Positions 28,791 through 38,053 of a stretch of DNA of 64,000 nt are shown one piece after another. Position 1 is the first letter of the stretch. Every line of letters starts with the position of its first letter. The notes below the pieces were generated by a model. That model saw nothing but the letters and a program-made list of their open reading frames with translations, searched no databases and was not told the DNA's origin. Source of the DNA: Pseudoalteromonas rubra (GTDB lineage Bacteria > Pseudomonadota > Gammaproteobacteria > Enterobacterales > Alteromonadaceae); assembly GCF_005887095.1 (NCBI RefSeq), contig NZ_PNCI01000027.1, positions 1 through 64,000 on the forward strand, in the 5' to 3' direction. Made by a program: the position numbers and the translations under genes.

Positions 28791-29243
28791 CTAGCTGCCA
28801 AAGACTTTAAAACTGAGGATAAGATAAGCTATGTAGGCGCTAAGCAACACGCCGCCTTCCAGTCGACTTAGGCGACGCCCGGTGAACAGAAAAAACAACA
28901 AAATAAATGCACTGGCAAGTAGCACCCACAGATCAAACTGCAATACGCGAGGGTGAGCAGGGAGTGGTTGTAGTAAAGCAGAAACACCGAGGATCCCAAG
29001 GATATTAAAGATATTGCTGCCCAGCACATTGCCAATGGCTACATCGGGCTGAGCCTGAGCGGCAGCGTCCATCGAGACCACCAGCTCCGGCGCTGAAGTG
29101 CCAAACCCGACAATCATCAGGCCACTGAGCAAAGGAGAAACGCGCAATCGCCGCGCCGCTGCCACTGCACCGCGGATCAGCGCCTCACCACCGAGTGTCA
29201 GCATGGCAATACCCGCTAAAATGAGTCCCAAATCCAGCATCAT
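28791..29243 (-). CDS. Half-size sodium/calcium exchanger family protein
   Basis: A 150-residue membrane protein with about five hydrophobic segments. It carries one alpha-repeat of the CaCA superfamily: GEALIRGAVAAARRL, then GFGTSAPELVVSMDAA near residues 47-62 and GNVLGSNIFNILGILG near 72-87. YrbG-type exchangers have two inverted repeats in about 320 residues. Here only the first half is present, with no second half before the upstream oxidoreductase gene or after the stop. It may act as a dimer or be a truncated gene; the frame is intact and has a clean start (ATGATG at 29243). Confidence 0.75.
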   Translation of the reverse strand: MMLDLGLILAGIAMLTLGGEALIRGAVAAARRLRVSPLLSGLMIVGFGTSAPELVVSMDAAAQAQPDVAIGNVLGSNIFNILGILGVSALLQPLPAHPRVLQFDLWVLLASAFILLFFLFTGRRLSRLEGGVLLSAYIAYLILSFKVFGS

Positions 29244-29324
29244 AAGTTGTTAGTCCTTGTCAATTAAGCACTTATACTTTAGACGCTGTTTCCTTTCTTT
29301 TACAAAAGATACTAACAAATAGCG

Positions 29325-30311
29325 CTAAACATCAATCACCACTTTGCCCATCGCCTGACCACTTTGCAGACGTGCATGTGCTTGCCCTGCCTGAGCCAAC
29401 TCAAAACGCTGTTCATCCAGTACAGGCTTTAGCTCACCAGCTTCGACTATATTTGTTAACTCGTTCAGAATGTGATGATGTGCTTCACGTTTGTGGTTAT
29501 GTAGCATGGGGATCAGCATAAAGACCACATGCAACGACAACCCTTTAAAGTGCGCTTGCGACAGATCAAGGTCCACCATAGCCACCGTTGAGGCAACATG
29601 ACCATTGAGTGCGGCCGCCTCAAACGAGTTTGCCATATTAGCACCTCCCACTGAGTCAAAGATCAGATCAAACCCCTTATCATCGGTGTGCTTAGCAACA
29701 TAGTCGGCAACCGACTCGGTTTTATAGTTGATTGGTTCGGCGCCCAGATGCTGAATTAAATCCAGCTGAGCTTCACCGCCGCCAGTAGAATAAACACGGG
29801 CGCCAAAATGTTTGGCTAACTGCAAAGCCACATGACCGACCCCACCAGAGCCGCCATGCACTAGCACCTGTTGGCCTGCGCTAATGCCGCCACGCTGTAA
29901 CCCTTCATAGGCTGTGATCCCAACCAGGGGTAACGCCGCTGCTTCGCGCATACTCAGATTGCGCGGTTTACGTGCAATCAGTTTTGCATCCGCCAGCATA
30001 TATTCCGCCAGCGCACCTTGTAAGTCAGCCAGTCCACCGGCACAGCCGTAAACTTCATCGCCTACCGCAAAGCCGCTTACACCTTCGCCTACCTCAACCA
30101 CTATACCCGCAAAGTCCATACCCAAAATAGCAGGCAATGCAGGTGACAAAGGCAGTGCCTCACCCATAGTACGGATCATGGTATCCACGGTATTAACACT
30201 GCTGGCTGCCACCTGCACCAGCACATGACCGGCGCTCACGTTCGGTTTGGCAACCTCTGTTTCACTGAACTCAGCGTCATCGCCATATTGATTTAAAACC
30301 ATTGCTTTCAT
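29325..30311 (-). CDS. Zinc-independent quinone oxidoreductase / MDR alcohol dehydrogenase
   Basis: A 328-residue cytosolic NADPH-dependent oxidoreductase of the medium-chain dehydrogenase superfamily. GroES-like domain: about residues 1-120 (LGMDFAGIVVEVGEGVSGF, then VGDEVYGCAGG). Rossmann domain: VLVHGGSGGVGHVALQLAKH near 150-168. The structural-zinc Cys cluster is missing, pointing to the quinone-reductase-like branch. It is divergent from a LysR gene 98 bases away, which is probably its regulator. Confidence 0.88.
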   Translation of the reverse strand: MKAMVLNQYGDDAEFSETEVAKPNVSAGHVLVQVAASSVNTVDTMIRTMGEALPLSPALPAILGMDFAGIVVEVGEGVSGFAVGDEVYGCAGGLADLQGALAEYMLADAKLIARKPRNLSMREAAALPLVGITAYEGLQRGGISAGQQVLVHGGSGGVGHVALQLAKHFGARVYSTGGGEAQLDLIQHLGAEPINYKTESVADYVAKHTDDKGFDLIFDSVGGANMANSFEAAALNGHVASTVAMVDLDLSQAHFKGLSLHVVFMLIPMLHNHKREAHHHILNELTNIVEAGELKPVLDEQRFELAQAGQAHARLQSGQAMGKVVIDV

Positions 30312-30409
30312 AATTGTGCTCTCCTGTGTTGATGAACAAAACTATACTTGCCTTTTATAAGATTGATAATAGACTAAATTTTATAATCACTTTATTCATT
30401 CTATTGATA

Positions 30410-31303
30410 ATGAACATTGATCACCTGAAACTATTTGTACGCACCGCCTCTACGCACAATATTAGCCAGGCAGGTAGCGATCTGGGGCTGTCAGCCGCTG
30501 TTGCGAGCAGCCATATTAATAAGCTTGAAACCGAGTTAGGCGTAAGACTGCTGCACCGCACCACCCGCAAGGTCGCTTTGACCGAAGAAGGGTTGGCGTT
30601 TTTACCCCATGCTGAGGATGTCTTGAATGGCGTTGAAGCCGCCCGCGCCGCCATCGGCGCAGGCACCACCAAACCCAGTGGCACACTAAGGCTGACCATG
30701 CCCGCCTCGTTTGGCCGCATGCACGTTCTGCCGGCTTTGCCCGGTTTTTTTGCGCTTTATCCGGACATTAAGCTCGACCTGAAACTCTCCGACACCATTG
30801 CGGATCTGGTTGAAGGCGGGTTTGATCTGGCCATCCGAAATAGCGCCCTGAAAGACTCCACTCTCGTGGCCAAGAGGTTAGCAACAGACACTCGCTTGCT
30901 CACTGCGGCTCCCGATTATCTGGCTCTTGAAGGAGAGCCACAAAGCCCTGAAGATTTGCGGGATCATGCCTGTATTACGCTCTCTGGGCTGGAACACTGG
31001 TCTTTTCAAACCCCTGACGGCATCCAGACCATTAAAGTTCAGGGTCAGCTGCGCGCAGACAACGGCGATGCTATCAGAGAAGCCTGCCAGCTTGGCCTTG
31101 GGATCACCATTAACTCGCGCTGGAGTGCCTATCAGGCATTACACTCTGAAGAGTTAGTTGAGGTGTTGCCCGACTACCCTCTGAAGTCTGATACCGCCAT
31201 CTGGCTGGTTTATCCCAGCTCCCGGTTACTCGCGCCTAAAGTACGGGTTTTTATCGATTATCTGACTAGCTATTTCGGTGACATACCTTACTGGGAAAAA
31301 TAA
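30410..31303 (+). CDS. LysR-family transcriptional regulator
   Basis: A 297-residue regulator. The HTH covers residues 1-60 (MNIDHLKLFVRTAST, then ISQAGSDLGLSAAVASSHI), followed by the linker helix and a C-terminal effector domain (LRLTMPASFGRMHVLPAL, then GGFDLAIRNSALKDSTLVAK). The start is set by the typical MNIDHLKLF N-terminus; the in-frame extension upstream lies in the divergent promoter region. It probably controls the adjacent oxidoreductase gene. Confidence 0.9.
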   Translation: MNIDHLKLFVRTASTHNISQAGSDLGLSAAVASSHINKLETELGVRLLHRTTRKVALTEEGLAFLPHAEDVLNGVEAARAAIGAGTTKPSGTLRLTMPASFGRMHVLPALPGFFALYPDIKLDLKLSDTIADLVEGGFDLAIRNSALKDSTLVAKRLATDTRLLTAAPDYLALEGEPQSPEDLRDHACITLSGLEHWSFQTPDGIQTIKVQGQLRADNGDAIREACQLGLGITINSRWSAYQALHSEELVEVLPDYPLKSDTAIWLVYPSSRLLAPKVRVFIDYLTSYFGDIPYWEK

Positions 31304-31366
31304 TGTGATGTTCGTGAACCTTTTTATGTGCTGCGCCGTCTTGTAGAAAAAGCCACAAGGAATAGC

Positions 31367-31885
31367 ATGAAACCATCAAAGGCCGCATTACTGGTATTGT
31401 CCGCCCAGCAGGGCAACCGGCGTGCTTTCGAAACCTTATGCGAAGCGTTTTATCAGCCAAGCTGGCGATTTGCAATGAAACTCAGTGGCCAGCGCGCCTG
31501 TGCAGATGATATCTGCCAGGACGTCTGGACCAGTGTGGCAAAAAAGCTGGGGCAGCTCAAAGAGCCCAGTGCTTTTCGCGCCTGGGTGTTCAGGGCCATC
31601 TATCGACGCTTTATCAGTCAAAAGCAAAATGAAAGTCGGTTCGAAGACAGCCAACCAGAGCAAGCTTACGAGACACCGGATCTGGATACCTCGCTGAGCA
31701 TTCTGGCACTGATACATCAGCTTGGCGATGACGAGCGCCACTGTGTGTATTTATTTTATTTAGAGCAGATGTCGCTCAGAGACATCGCCAATATTCTGGA
31801 TGTCCCCCAGGGCACCGTTAAATCGAGATTAAACCGCGCACGAGCCCAATTGCATGCCATGGTTAACGAGGAGCAAGCATCATGA
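31367..31885 (+). CDS. RNA polymerase sigma factor, ECF type
   Basis: A 172-residue sigma-70-family factor with regions 2 and 4 only. Region 2: LSAQQGNRRAFETLCEAFYQ through ADDICQDVWTSVAKKL and FRAWVFRAIYRRFI. Region 4: HCVYLFYLEQMSLRDIANIL then VPQGTVKSRLNRARAQLH. RBS AAGGA precedes the ATG at 31367. Its stop overlaps the start of the next gene (ATGA); that partner is a membrane protein, possibly the regulator of sigma activity, although it is not a classical zinc anti-sigma factor. Confidence 0.92.
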   Translation: MKPSKAALLVLSAQQGNRRAFETLCEAFYQPSWRFAMKLSGQRACADDICQDVWTSVAKKLGQLKEPSAFRAWVFRAIYRRFISQKQNESRFEDSQPEQAYETPDLDTSLSILALIHQLGDDERHCVYLFYLEQMSLRDIANILDVPQGTVKSRLNRARAQLHAMVNEEQAS

Positions 31886-32235
31886 ATTTAGACAAAGAGA
31901 TTAGTAAAGCATTACAACAAGAGCAAGCCGAGATGGCCCCGATCCTCGCTGAGGAAAAAGGCCTGTTCACTATGCTGGGCAATGTATATCAGGGCAATAC
32001 CCGCTTTTGGGTGATTTTGGTGTCTATCAACGCCCTGTTGATCACCCTAGGTTTTGTATACAGCGGTTATCGTTTTTATATTGCCACGGCGGTGATGGAT
32101 CAGGTCTTCTGGGCGGTGTGGTTTATCGCCGGGTTACTGGTGCAAATTGCCACCAAACTGTGGATCTTTATGGAAATGAATCGCCAGAGTGTCCTTCGGG
32201 AGATCAATGCTCTGGCGATGCGATTAAACAAATAA
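31882..32235 (+). CDS. DUF6768-like membrane protein paired with the sigma factor
   Basis: A 117-residue protein. Its cytoplasmic N-terminus (NLDKEISKALQQEQAEM) is followed by two transmembrane helices (about 47-68 and 75-96) and a short tail ending INALAMRLNK. Its four-base overlap with the sigma gene suggests translational coupling and a membrane anti-sigma or partner role. The DUF6768 label is from recalled features and not certain. Confidence 0.65.
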   Translation: MNLDKEISKALQQEQAEMAPILAEEKGLFTMLGNVYQGNTRFWVILVSINALLITLGFVYSGYRFYIATAVMDQVFWAVWFIAGLLVQIATKLWIFMEMNRQSVLREINALAMRLNK

Positions 32236-32251
32236 GCGCAGGGCTCCGCTT

Positions 32252-32620
32252 TTAGCCAGATGCTGACGGCGGAGCTTGTTCACAGATCACTTTTCCGAAC
32301 ACGCTGGCATCTACCTCAAGGCATTGCAAGTCATTCTGGACTAACTTCACAGCGTCGCTGCAGCGTTTCTCCCGCACCACCGGATGACCTTTAGGCTCAA
32401 CGCGATAGGCGGTACCCGCACACAACTCTTTTGCCGCGCTCAGCCACAATGTAAGCAACTCAGTCGCCGGCGCGTCTGGATCAGATATGGATACCAAATA
32501 CACTCCGTTTACCCGCGAGTCTGTTACCTCTATTTTTGGCGCTGCCAGAACCGTGCTACAGGCTAATAACAGCGTTGCTGCAATGGTTGAATGCCATATC
32601 TTATAAAAAGCGGTTGTCAC
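32252..32620 (-). CDS. Small secreted protein, unknown
   Basis: A 122-residue protein with a signal peptide (ATLLLACSTVLAAP) and a GTG start at 32620 behind AAGGAG at 12 bases. The mature part has three Cys (in KELCAGTAYR, EKRCSDAV and DLQCLEVD) plus one near the end (VICEQAPP). No family recognised. It is convergent with the sigma/DUF6768 pair and 29 bases past the flavin reductase gene. Confidence 0.55.
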   Translation of the reverse strand: MTTAFYKIWHSTIAATLLLACSTVLAAPKIEVTDSRVNGVYLVSISDPDAPATELLTLWLSAAKELCAGTAYRVEPKGHPVVREKRCSDAVKLVQNDLQCLEVDASVFGKVICEQAPPSASG

Positions 32621-32649
32621 CTTACTTTTAATGCTCCTTTTTGTGATAG

Positions 32650-33300
32650 CTATTCGCCGTCCAGACTCAGCGCTCTGGGCGGCTGCTCAGGCTTAGCATA
32701 ACTCAAACGGCCCAGCCTTTGGGTTTTATGATAACTGTCGAGTCCGGATATAGCGACCGTATTGAGAGACTCAATATCGATATAACCATCGGCTTTAATG
32801 CTCTGCTGCGGCAGCTGGATGTCCATTACCTCACCAATCACCATAATGGTGCCATTAATCTCCAGCTTTTGCACTTCGCGCAACGCCAGCGCAAACTTAA
32901 GCTGGCTTTGTGCCACATAAGGCGCAGCAATGCCCGCTACTTGCTGAACCTCCAGCCCGACCTGCGCAAATTCAGAAACGCCGGGCGCATAACGCGCTGA
33001 AGTCTGGTGCGCTTGTTGCCAGATTTCCGCATTCACATGATTCAGTGTATAAAAACCTGTGGCTTTGAGATTACTCAGGGTATCTCTTGGCACAGTATCC
33101 GGGCGAATAATCATGCCTATCAGCGGCGGATTGGCACCGATATGAAACACCGAGCTGACAATGGCCAGGTTTGGGTTGCCCTGTGTATCTTGTGTGCCGA
33201 CCAGGTTGGCACTTTTAAACCCGGACAAGCTATTTACGAGCCGTGCCCTTTCCCGCTCTTGCATATTTGCCAGATCTTCCCGACTAAGCTGTTTGATCAT
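32650..33300 (-). CDS. Flavin reductase family protein (FMN-binding split barrel)
   Basis: A 216-residue flavoprotein. The split-barrel signature lies at residues 33-95: SANLVGTQDTQGNPNLAIVS, then PPLIGMIIRPDTVPRDTL, then FYTLNHV. Homologues bind FMN and reduce it with NAD(P)H or act in detoxification. It is the last gene but one of the leftward photolyase run, with 63 bases separating it from the iron-sulfur photolyase, so a role in flavin supply or photoproduct handling is suggestive but unproven. Confidence 0.8.
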   Translation of the reverse strand: MIKQLSREDLANMQERERARLVNSLSGFKSANLVGTQDTQGNPNLAIVSSVFHIGANPPLIGMIIRPDTVPRDTLSNLKATGFYTLNHVNAEIWQQAHQTSARYAPGVSEFAQVGLEVQQVAGIAAPYVAQSQLKFALALREVQKLEINGTIMVIGEVMDIQLPQQSIKADGYIDIESLNTVAISGLDSYHKTQRLGRLSYAKPEQPPRALSLDGE

Positions 33301-33363
33301 CTATATACCTTCCTCATTTATCATTGTTTCTAATGCACTGATACGCCTCCCGGGACGCCAGTA

Positions 33364-34926
33364 TTAAAGCCGTTCAATATTATCGAGTATCTGCCTGGCG
33401 CGCTCGAGTACGGCTTGTTTGTCTTCGTCTGACTTTTTCAGCCAGTTGCTGTATACCATTTTGGTGCGCGGGTTACTGGCAAACTGCGCATGGTGCTGCT
33501 GCATAAAGTGCCAGTACAAGGCATTGAGCGGACAGGCAGAATCAGTCACGGTTTCTATCACCTTGTAGGCGCAATCCCCGCAATAGTCGCTCATTTTTTT
33601 AATGTAGTTCCCACTGGCCGCATAGGCCTTAGAACCAACAATGCCGCCATCGGCAAACTGACTCATGCCCCGGGTGTTTGGCATTTCAACCCATTCGATG
33701 GCGTCGATATAAATACCCAGATACCAGTCATCCACTTCATCCGGGTCAATGCCAGCCACCAGACAGAAGTTACCTGTGACCATCAGGCGCTGGATATGAT
33801 GCGCATAGGCATAGGTCAGCGATTGGGTGATGGCATGGCTGAGACAGCGCATTTTGGTCTCACCGTTCCAGAACCAGGATGGCAGGCTGCGCTTGGCCTG
33901 CAAATGGTTGAGCTGTGCATACTGAGGCATATTGGCCCAATAAATCCCCCGCACAAACTCACGCCAGCCAATGATCTGACGGACAAAACCTTCGATCTGA
34001 GCCAGGCTGATGGTCCCCTGAGACTGCTCGAATGCCGCAATGGCCGCATCGACCACCATTTTTGGACTGAGTATTTTGGCATTGATCGCAAAAGATAAAC
34101 GAGAGTGGTATAAACTCCAGCCCCGATCCTCACCCAGCTCTATGAGCTTGCCCGTCATGGCATCCTGAAATCGACCGAAAGATGGCAAACAATGTTGGCA
34201 AAAAAACGTCAGTAAGTCTTTTGCCTGAACCCGATTGACGGGCCACAATAACTGCTTATCTGCCTGCCCTATGGTTTTGATCTGGTGGCGTTCCAGTCGC
34301 GATAAAATGTCAGTAACATCGTTAGCAAACACCAGAGGCTCGGGGATATCGGCAAGATCCGCCGCTTTGAGTTTGTTGCGGTTATCGCTGTCGAAGTTCC
34401 ACTGCCCTCCTTGCGGCTCACCATCAACCATTAACACGTTAAATTCACTGCGCATTTTGCGATAAAAGTGCTCCAGACGATGACGCTTGTCGCGCTTAAA
34501 GTAACGGCTTAGCTGTTCATCGGCGAGGTAAAAATGCTCAGTGTCATACACACTTGATGTAACTGAAAGCGACTCACGAAACTGTGCCAGTTGCGTGCGC
34601 AGCCGATATTCGTCAGGGAGCTGATAGGCAAAATGACCGATGTTGTACTCGCTAAACAGATGCGTCAGTAGTTCAGGTAGAGAGGCAAAATCCTGAGTAT
34701 CATCCAGTGTCAGGTGAAGTACCCGGTGCCCGGCCGACTCAAGCGCGTGCGCAAAGGCTTGCATTGCAGCAAAAAACGCGCACACCTTTTGAATATGATG
34801 GCGTGTGTAACTGGCTTCCTGATGCAGCTCGGCCACCACGTACAATACATCGTCGGATTTTTCTTTGTACCAGGTGTGACCAGCATTGAGCTGATCGCCC
34901 AGGATTAATCTCAATTGCTTACTCAT
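33364..34926 (-). CDS. Iron-sulfur cryptochrome/photolyase (FeS-BCP, PhrB/CryB-like)
   Basis: Predicted FAD and 4Fe-4S photolyase, a class that in characterised bacteria repairs (6-4) photoproducts. 520 residues from the ATG at 34926; an upstream in-frame start overlaps the DUF2256 gene. The N-terminal domain begins [15 protein letters not shown]. The catalytic domain shows [13 protein letters not shown], then [12 protein letters not shown], and the Cys cluster in [20 protein letters not shown] near residues 460-480, with a further Cys around [14 protein letters not shown]. These match the four-Cys cluster ligands. The start overlaps the DUF2256 stop region by 8 bases. Confidence 0.9.
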   Translation of the reverse strand: MSKQLRLILGDQLNAGHTWYKEKSDDVLYVVAELHQEASYTRHHIQKVCAFFAAMQAFAHALESAGHRVLHLTLDDTQDFASLPELLTHLFSEYNIGHFAYQLPDEYRLRTQLAQFRESLSVTSSVYDTEHFYLADEQLSRYFKRDKRHRLEHFYRKMRSEFNVLMVDGEPQGGQWNFDSDNRNKLKAADLADIPEPLVFANDVTDILSRLERHQIKTIGQADKQLLWPVNRVQAKDLLTFFCQHCLPSFGRFQDAMTGKLIELGEDRGWSLYHSRLSFAINAKILSPKMVVDAAIAAFEQSQGTISLAQIEGFVRQIIGWREFVRGIYWANMPQYAQLNHLQAKRSLPSWFWNGETKMRCLSHAITQSLTYAYAHHIQRLMVTGNFCLVAGIDPDEVDDWYLGIYIDAIEWVEMPNTRGMSQFADGGIVGSKAYAASGNYIKKMSDYCGDCAYKVIETVTDSACPLNALYWHFMQQHHAQFASNPRTKMVYSNWLKKSDEDKQAVLERARQILDNIERL

Positions 34927-35071
34927 GAGGTTCTCTTTGTGTTGACTTGTTGCCTGCACAGCGCTTGGAGCAATACTTAACATTAGGCCAGTCCCGTTGC
35001 CATTTCTTGCGCCAGGAAAAAGGGCGCAGGCAGACCGGACAGGTTTTTTGCGGTAACTGTGATTTCTTCAT
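34919..35071 (-). CDS. DUF2256 zinc-ribbon mini-protein
   Basis: A 50-residue basic protein with a TCPVC pair at 10-14 and a C-S-K-R-C pair at 34-38, separated by [17 protein letters not shown]. This is the DUF2256 signature, found next to bacterial FeS photolyases. It starts at the ATG at 35071 and its stop codon overlaps the start of the photolyase gene (ATGAGTAA), implying translational coupling. Function unknown; zinc binding is inferred from the four Cys. Confidence 0.85.
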   Translation of the reverse strand: MKKSQLPQKTCPVCLRPFSWRKKWQRDWPNVKYCSKRCAGNKSTQREPHE

Positions 35072-35086
35072 TCTCTTGTCCAGCTT

Positions 35087-36538
35087 TTAACTCGGCCGTA
35101 CGTGTCGTTTTAAGATCCGCTGCGCCTCTTTTTTTACCTGAGGTTTCTTGCGCCACTGCCACAGCAATTCCTGGGCTGCTTTATAGCTTAGCTTTAAATC
35201 AACAATCGGCTCGGGGTAGTCTTTGCCTAGTTCAATGCCATACATCAGCTGCTCCATTGGGGAAAGTGCCCAGGGCTGATGGACCAGCGGCGGAGGAATA
35301 TCTTTGAGTGCAGGTAGCCAGGTTTTCACAAATTCGCCATCGGGGTCTTTTTCTTCCCCCTGCTTTACCGGGCTGTAAATTCGAATGGTGTTGATCCCCG
35401 TCACGCCGGCCTGCATTTGAAACTGGCTGTAATGAATGCCAGGCTCAAAATCCAGAAATAGTCGCGCGAGATGATCTACCCCGGAGCGCCAGTCAAGCTC
35501 CAGATGATGGCATAAAAAGCTGACCAGCATGGCACGCATGCGAAAGTTAATATAACCGGTTGCGAGCAGGCACTTCATGCAGGCATCCACCATGGGGATC
35601 CCGGTGTTGCCCGTCTTCCAGGCGTGCAACCTGCGCTGCGCCTCATAGCCTGTGCAGCGCGGTAGCTGCTCATAGCCACGGTTAATGTGCCTGAACTGCA
35701 TCTCGCATTCACTTTCAAACTTCTGAATAAAGTGACAGTGCCAGTGCAGCCTGGAGGAAAAGGCCACCAGAGTGCGGCGCCAGCCAACCATTTGCCAGTG
35801 GGCCAGCACACTCTGGTACACCTGACGCAAACTGATATTGCCCCATGCCAGATAAGCAGACATACGCGAGCAGGCCTGCTGACTCAGCAAGGGGCTTGAG
35901 AGGCTGTATGAATACCCTTTTCCCCGCCCCTGATAAAATGCTTCCAGAACACGATGCGCCTCAGACTCTCCGCCAGGCTGAAAAGTACCAGGAGGGACAC
36001 TAAACCTCTGCTGGATTTCGTCAAGTCTTCCTTCGCTCGCTTGCAACTTAAACCAAATTATTTGAGACAAGTCAGGCGTCGCGCATATGGAACGCATGGT
36101 TTTCTGCCATTGCTTGTCCCAATTCTGTCGTTGTCTCAGCCCGCGTTGCACTGCACCACTGCGGGACTCTGACCAGTGTATCCCCTGTGTTGTACACCAT
36201 GCTGACACCGCCTTATCTCGCTCGAACGTGTTGGCCAGTCCAATCTCCTGATGAGAATACAACCCCGATATCTGCCACGTGTTGTGGATGTGCTCCAGCG
36301 TATCCAGCGCAGGTTTGTCTGAAACCCATAGCGCGCCGTCCGGAATACGTTGCCTGATATCCTGTAAAGACTGTAAAACAAACTGCCAATGGCGGGGAGA
36401 ATAATGCGGGTCATCCAGCAACATAGGCTCAAAACAGTACAGCAGAAGTACAGGTGCGCCACTGGTTATCGCCTGACACAAAGGTTCGTGGTCAGACAAT
36501 CTGAGATCGCGTTTAAGCCAGACAACCGCAACACTCAT
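35087..36538 (-). CDS. Deoxyribodipyrimidine photolyase / cryptochrome, FAD-binding
   Basis: A 483-residue protein of the photolyase superfamily, most like the plant-cryptochrome-like or class III group (assignment tentative). The antenna domain is VAVVWLKRDLRLSDHEPLC at the N-terminus. The FAD pocket includes WRRTLVAFSSRLHWHCHFI, then IPMVDACMKCLLATGYINFR, and NTIRIYSPVKQGEEKDPDG near residue 385. The DNA-lesion region resembles repair enzymes, not dedicated photoreceptors. Its ATG overlaps the stop of the DASH gene by 4 bases (ATGA). A 15-base gap separates it from DUF2256. Confidence 0.85.
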   Translation of the reverse strand: MSVAVVWLKRDLRLSDHEPLCQAITSGAPVLLLYCFEPMLLDDPHYSPRHWQFVLQSLQDIRQRIPDGALWVSDKPALDTLEHIHNTWQISGLYSHQEIGLANTFERDKAVSAWCTTQGIHWSESRSGAVQRGLRQRQNWDKQWQKTMRSICATPDLSQIIWFKLQASEGRLDEIQQRFSVPPGTFQPGGESEAHRVLEAFYQGRGKGYSYSLSSPLLSQQACSRMSAYLAWGNISLRQVYQSVLAHWQMVGWRRTLVAFSSRLHWHCHFIQKFESECEMQFRHINRGYEQLPRCTGYEAQRRLHAWKTGNTGIPMVDACMKCLLATGYINFRMRAMLVSFLCHHLELDWRSGVDHLARLFLDFEPGIHYSQFQMQAGVTGINTIRIYSPVKQGEEKDPDGEFVKTWLPALKDIPPPLVHQPWALSPMEQLMYGIELGKDYPEPIVDLKLSYKAAQELLWQWRKKPQVKKEAQRILKRHVRPS

Positions 36539-37899
36539 GCACCGACCTCTGCTGGCATCGGCCAGTCCGCAGCATCTGCACTGTCTAGTGCCGTGACGCC
36601 TTGCTCACCACGCCACTTTTGTACAAACAAACCATGCTCGTCATACAGGTGTGCCTGCTTTTCAATGTTAAAGTGACGACCACCCCGAGGGTCAACACCA
36701 ACGCCCGCGATGTACTGCCAGTTCCCCCAGTTTGAAGCGACATCATGATCGAGCAGTTGTTGCTGAAAATAAGCTGCGCCGTAGCGCCAGTCCAGCCCCA
36801 GTTCGTGCACAAAATAACTGGCGACAATTTGTCTGCCCCGGTTTGACATGTATCCCGTTTCGTTGAGCTGGTTCATTAGTGCGTTAACCAAAGCAGAGGG
36901 AGTACAACCTTCACACCAGCGTTGAAAACGCTCACTCATAAAAGTAGTTAAGGGCTTTGACTGAGCCAACCCCTGAAAACGGTAGAGCTTTGCTCCAAGC
37001 TTGAGGCTAAGCCATTGAAAGTATTCACGCCACAACAGCTCAAACTTGATCCAGTAGGTCGACTCATTGGCCTCCACTTGCTTCTCAAACGCTTCGGTTG
37101 CCCACCAAACCTGGCGGGGTGACAAGTTGCCCAGCGCCAGGTAAGGACTCATTTTTGTTGAGTTCAGCCAGCCATCCAGTTCATTGCGGGTCTGTTTATA
37201 TCTACTTGCTACACCGCTGTCAAAATAGTCTTTAAGATGTGCCTGAGCGGCTTCTTCACCGGCTGGAAAATCCAGTGGTACTCTGGTTTCTGACAGGTTT
37301 GATTGGAGCTGTGCTTGCCACTGCTCCAACTGTATGCAAGCCAGGGTGTCATCCTCAATGACCAGTGGTGCCGGTAAGTTGCTGGGGTCAAAACGGCAGG
37401 ACGTCACCACTGACAAAGGCGCCTTTTCAACCCGCTTACGAAACTGAGTAAAACTGCCTAAATCGCTGTTTAATGTCTGGATTTGAGCTTGGTCAAACAA
37501 AGTATGTTGCCAGAAGCTGTGTACAGGGACAGATCCCAGTGCCCGACGCGTCTGCTGCACTATAGTACGCTCATACAAGCCAATCGGTTCCGCACAGATC
37601 ACCTGATTTATCTGGCACTTTGATACCGTTTCCGGTAACAAGAGGTTAGGCTCACCTTCAAGCACTAAGAGCTTGTGCCCGCAGGCTTTTAATTGGCTGT
37701 CTAACGTAATAAGGGAGTCAGCGATGAACGCTGCCTGTCTGTCGCCGAGTAATTTACAGTGATGATTGGTCTGGGTGCGATACCTTGGGTTAATCACATA
37801 CACAAACATCAACGCATCACTATTTTGAGCAGCAAAATCCAGTGCAAGATTATCGTCCAGCCTCAGATCTTGTGTAAACCAGTAAAGTGTTTTTTTCAC
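36535..37899 (-). CDS. DASH-family cryptochrome
   Basis: A 454-residue protein starting with a GTG at 37899. The N-terminal antenna domain begins LYWFTQDLRLDDNLALDFAA. The FAD domain has YKQTRNELDGW, then MSPYLALGNLSPRQVWWA, WIKFELLWREYFQWLSLKLG and YMSNRGRQIVASYFVHEL. The WGNWQYIAGVGVDPRGGRHF signature is typical of Cry-DASH, which repairs CPDs in single-stranded DNA and may sense light. First gene of the leftward run DASH cryptochrome, photolyase, DUF2256, FeS photolyase, flavin reductase. Confidence 0.93.
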   Translation of the reverse strand: MKKTLYWFTQDLRLDDNLALDFAAQNSDALMFVYVINPRYRTQTNHHCKLLGDRQAAFIADSLITLDSQLKACGHKLLVLEGEPNLLLPETVSKCQINQVICAEPIGLYERTIVQQTRRALGSVPVHSFWQHTLFDQAQIQTLNSDLGSFTQFRKRVEKAPLSVVTSCRFDPSNLPAPLVIEDDTLACIQLEQWQAQLQSNLSETRVPLDFPAGEEAAQAHLKDYFDSGVASRYKQTRNELDGWLNSTKMSPYLALGNLSPRQVWWATEAFEKQVEANESTYWIKFELLWREYFQWLSLKLGAKLYRFQGLAQSKPLTTFMSERFQRWCEGCTPSALVNALMNQLNETGYMSNRGRQIVASYFVHELGLDWRYGAAYFQQQLLDHDVASNWGNWQYIAGVGVDPRGGRHFNIEKQAHLYDEHGLFVQKWRGEQGVTALDSADAADWPMPAEVGA

Positions 37900-37975
37900 G
37901 CGCAGCCCTGTTAGATTTGGTTATGTTCCACCTTTTACGAACCCGGAAAAGAAAAAGTTCAGCGACAAAGTTTCA

Positions 37976-38001
37976 GTTTTTATTGAAAGTTCAATAAAAA
38001 C
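37976..38001. promoter_or_regulatory. Perfect 26-bp palindrome, candidate operator
   Basis: Arms GTTTTTATTGAA and TTCAATAAAAAC are perfectly complementary across a 2-base spacer (AG). The site lies 76 bases upstream of the photolyase run and 52 bases upstream of the rightward hydrolase gene, inside the divergent promoter region. The compact spacer and position fit a dimeric regulator site, such as a MerR-type light regulator, rather than a terminator. Which regulator uses it is unknown. Confidence 0.5.
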
Positions 38002-38053
38002 CGCGTTAAGCTAGCTGTGGTGAATCAAATAATAAACAACAGGAACTTGCACT

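Noticed and set aside
33490..34098. 202-codon frame antisense to the FeS photolyase
   Set aside because: It mirrors a conserved domain and has no independent motif.
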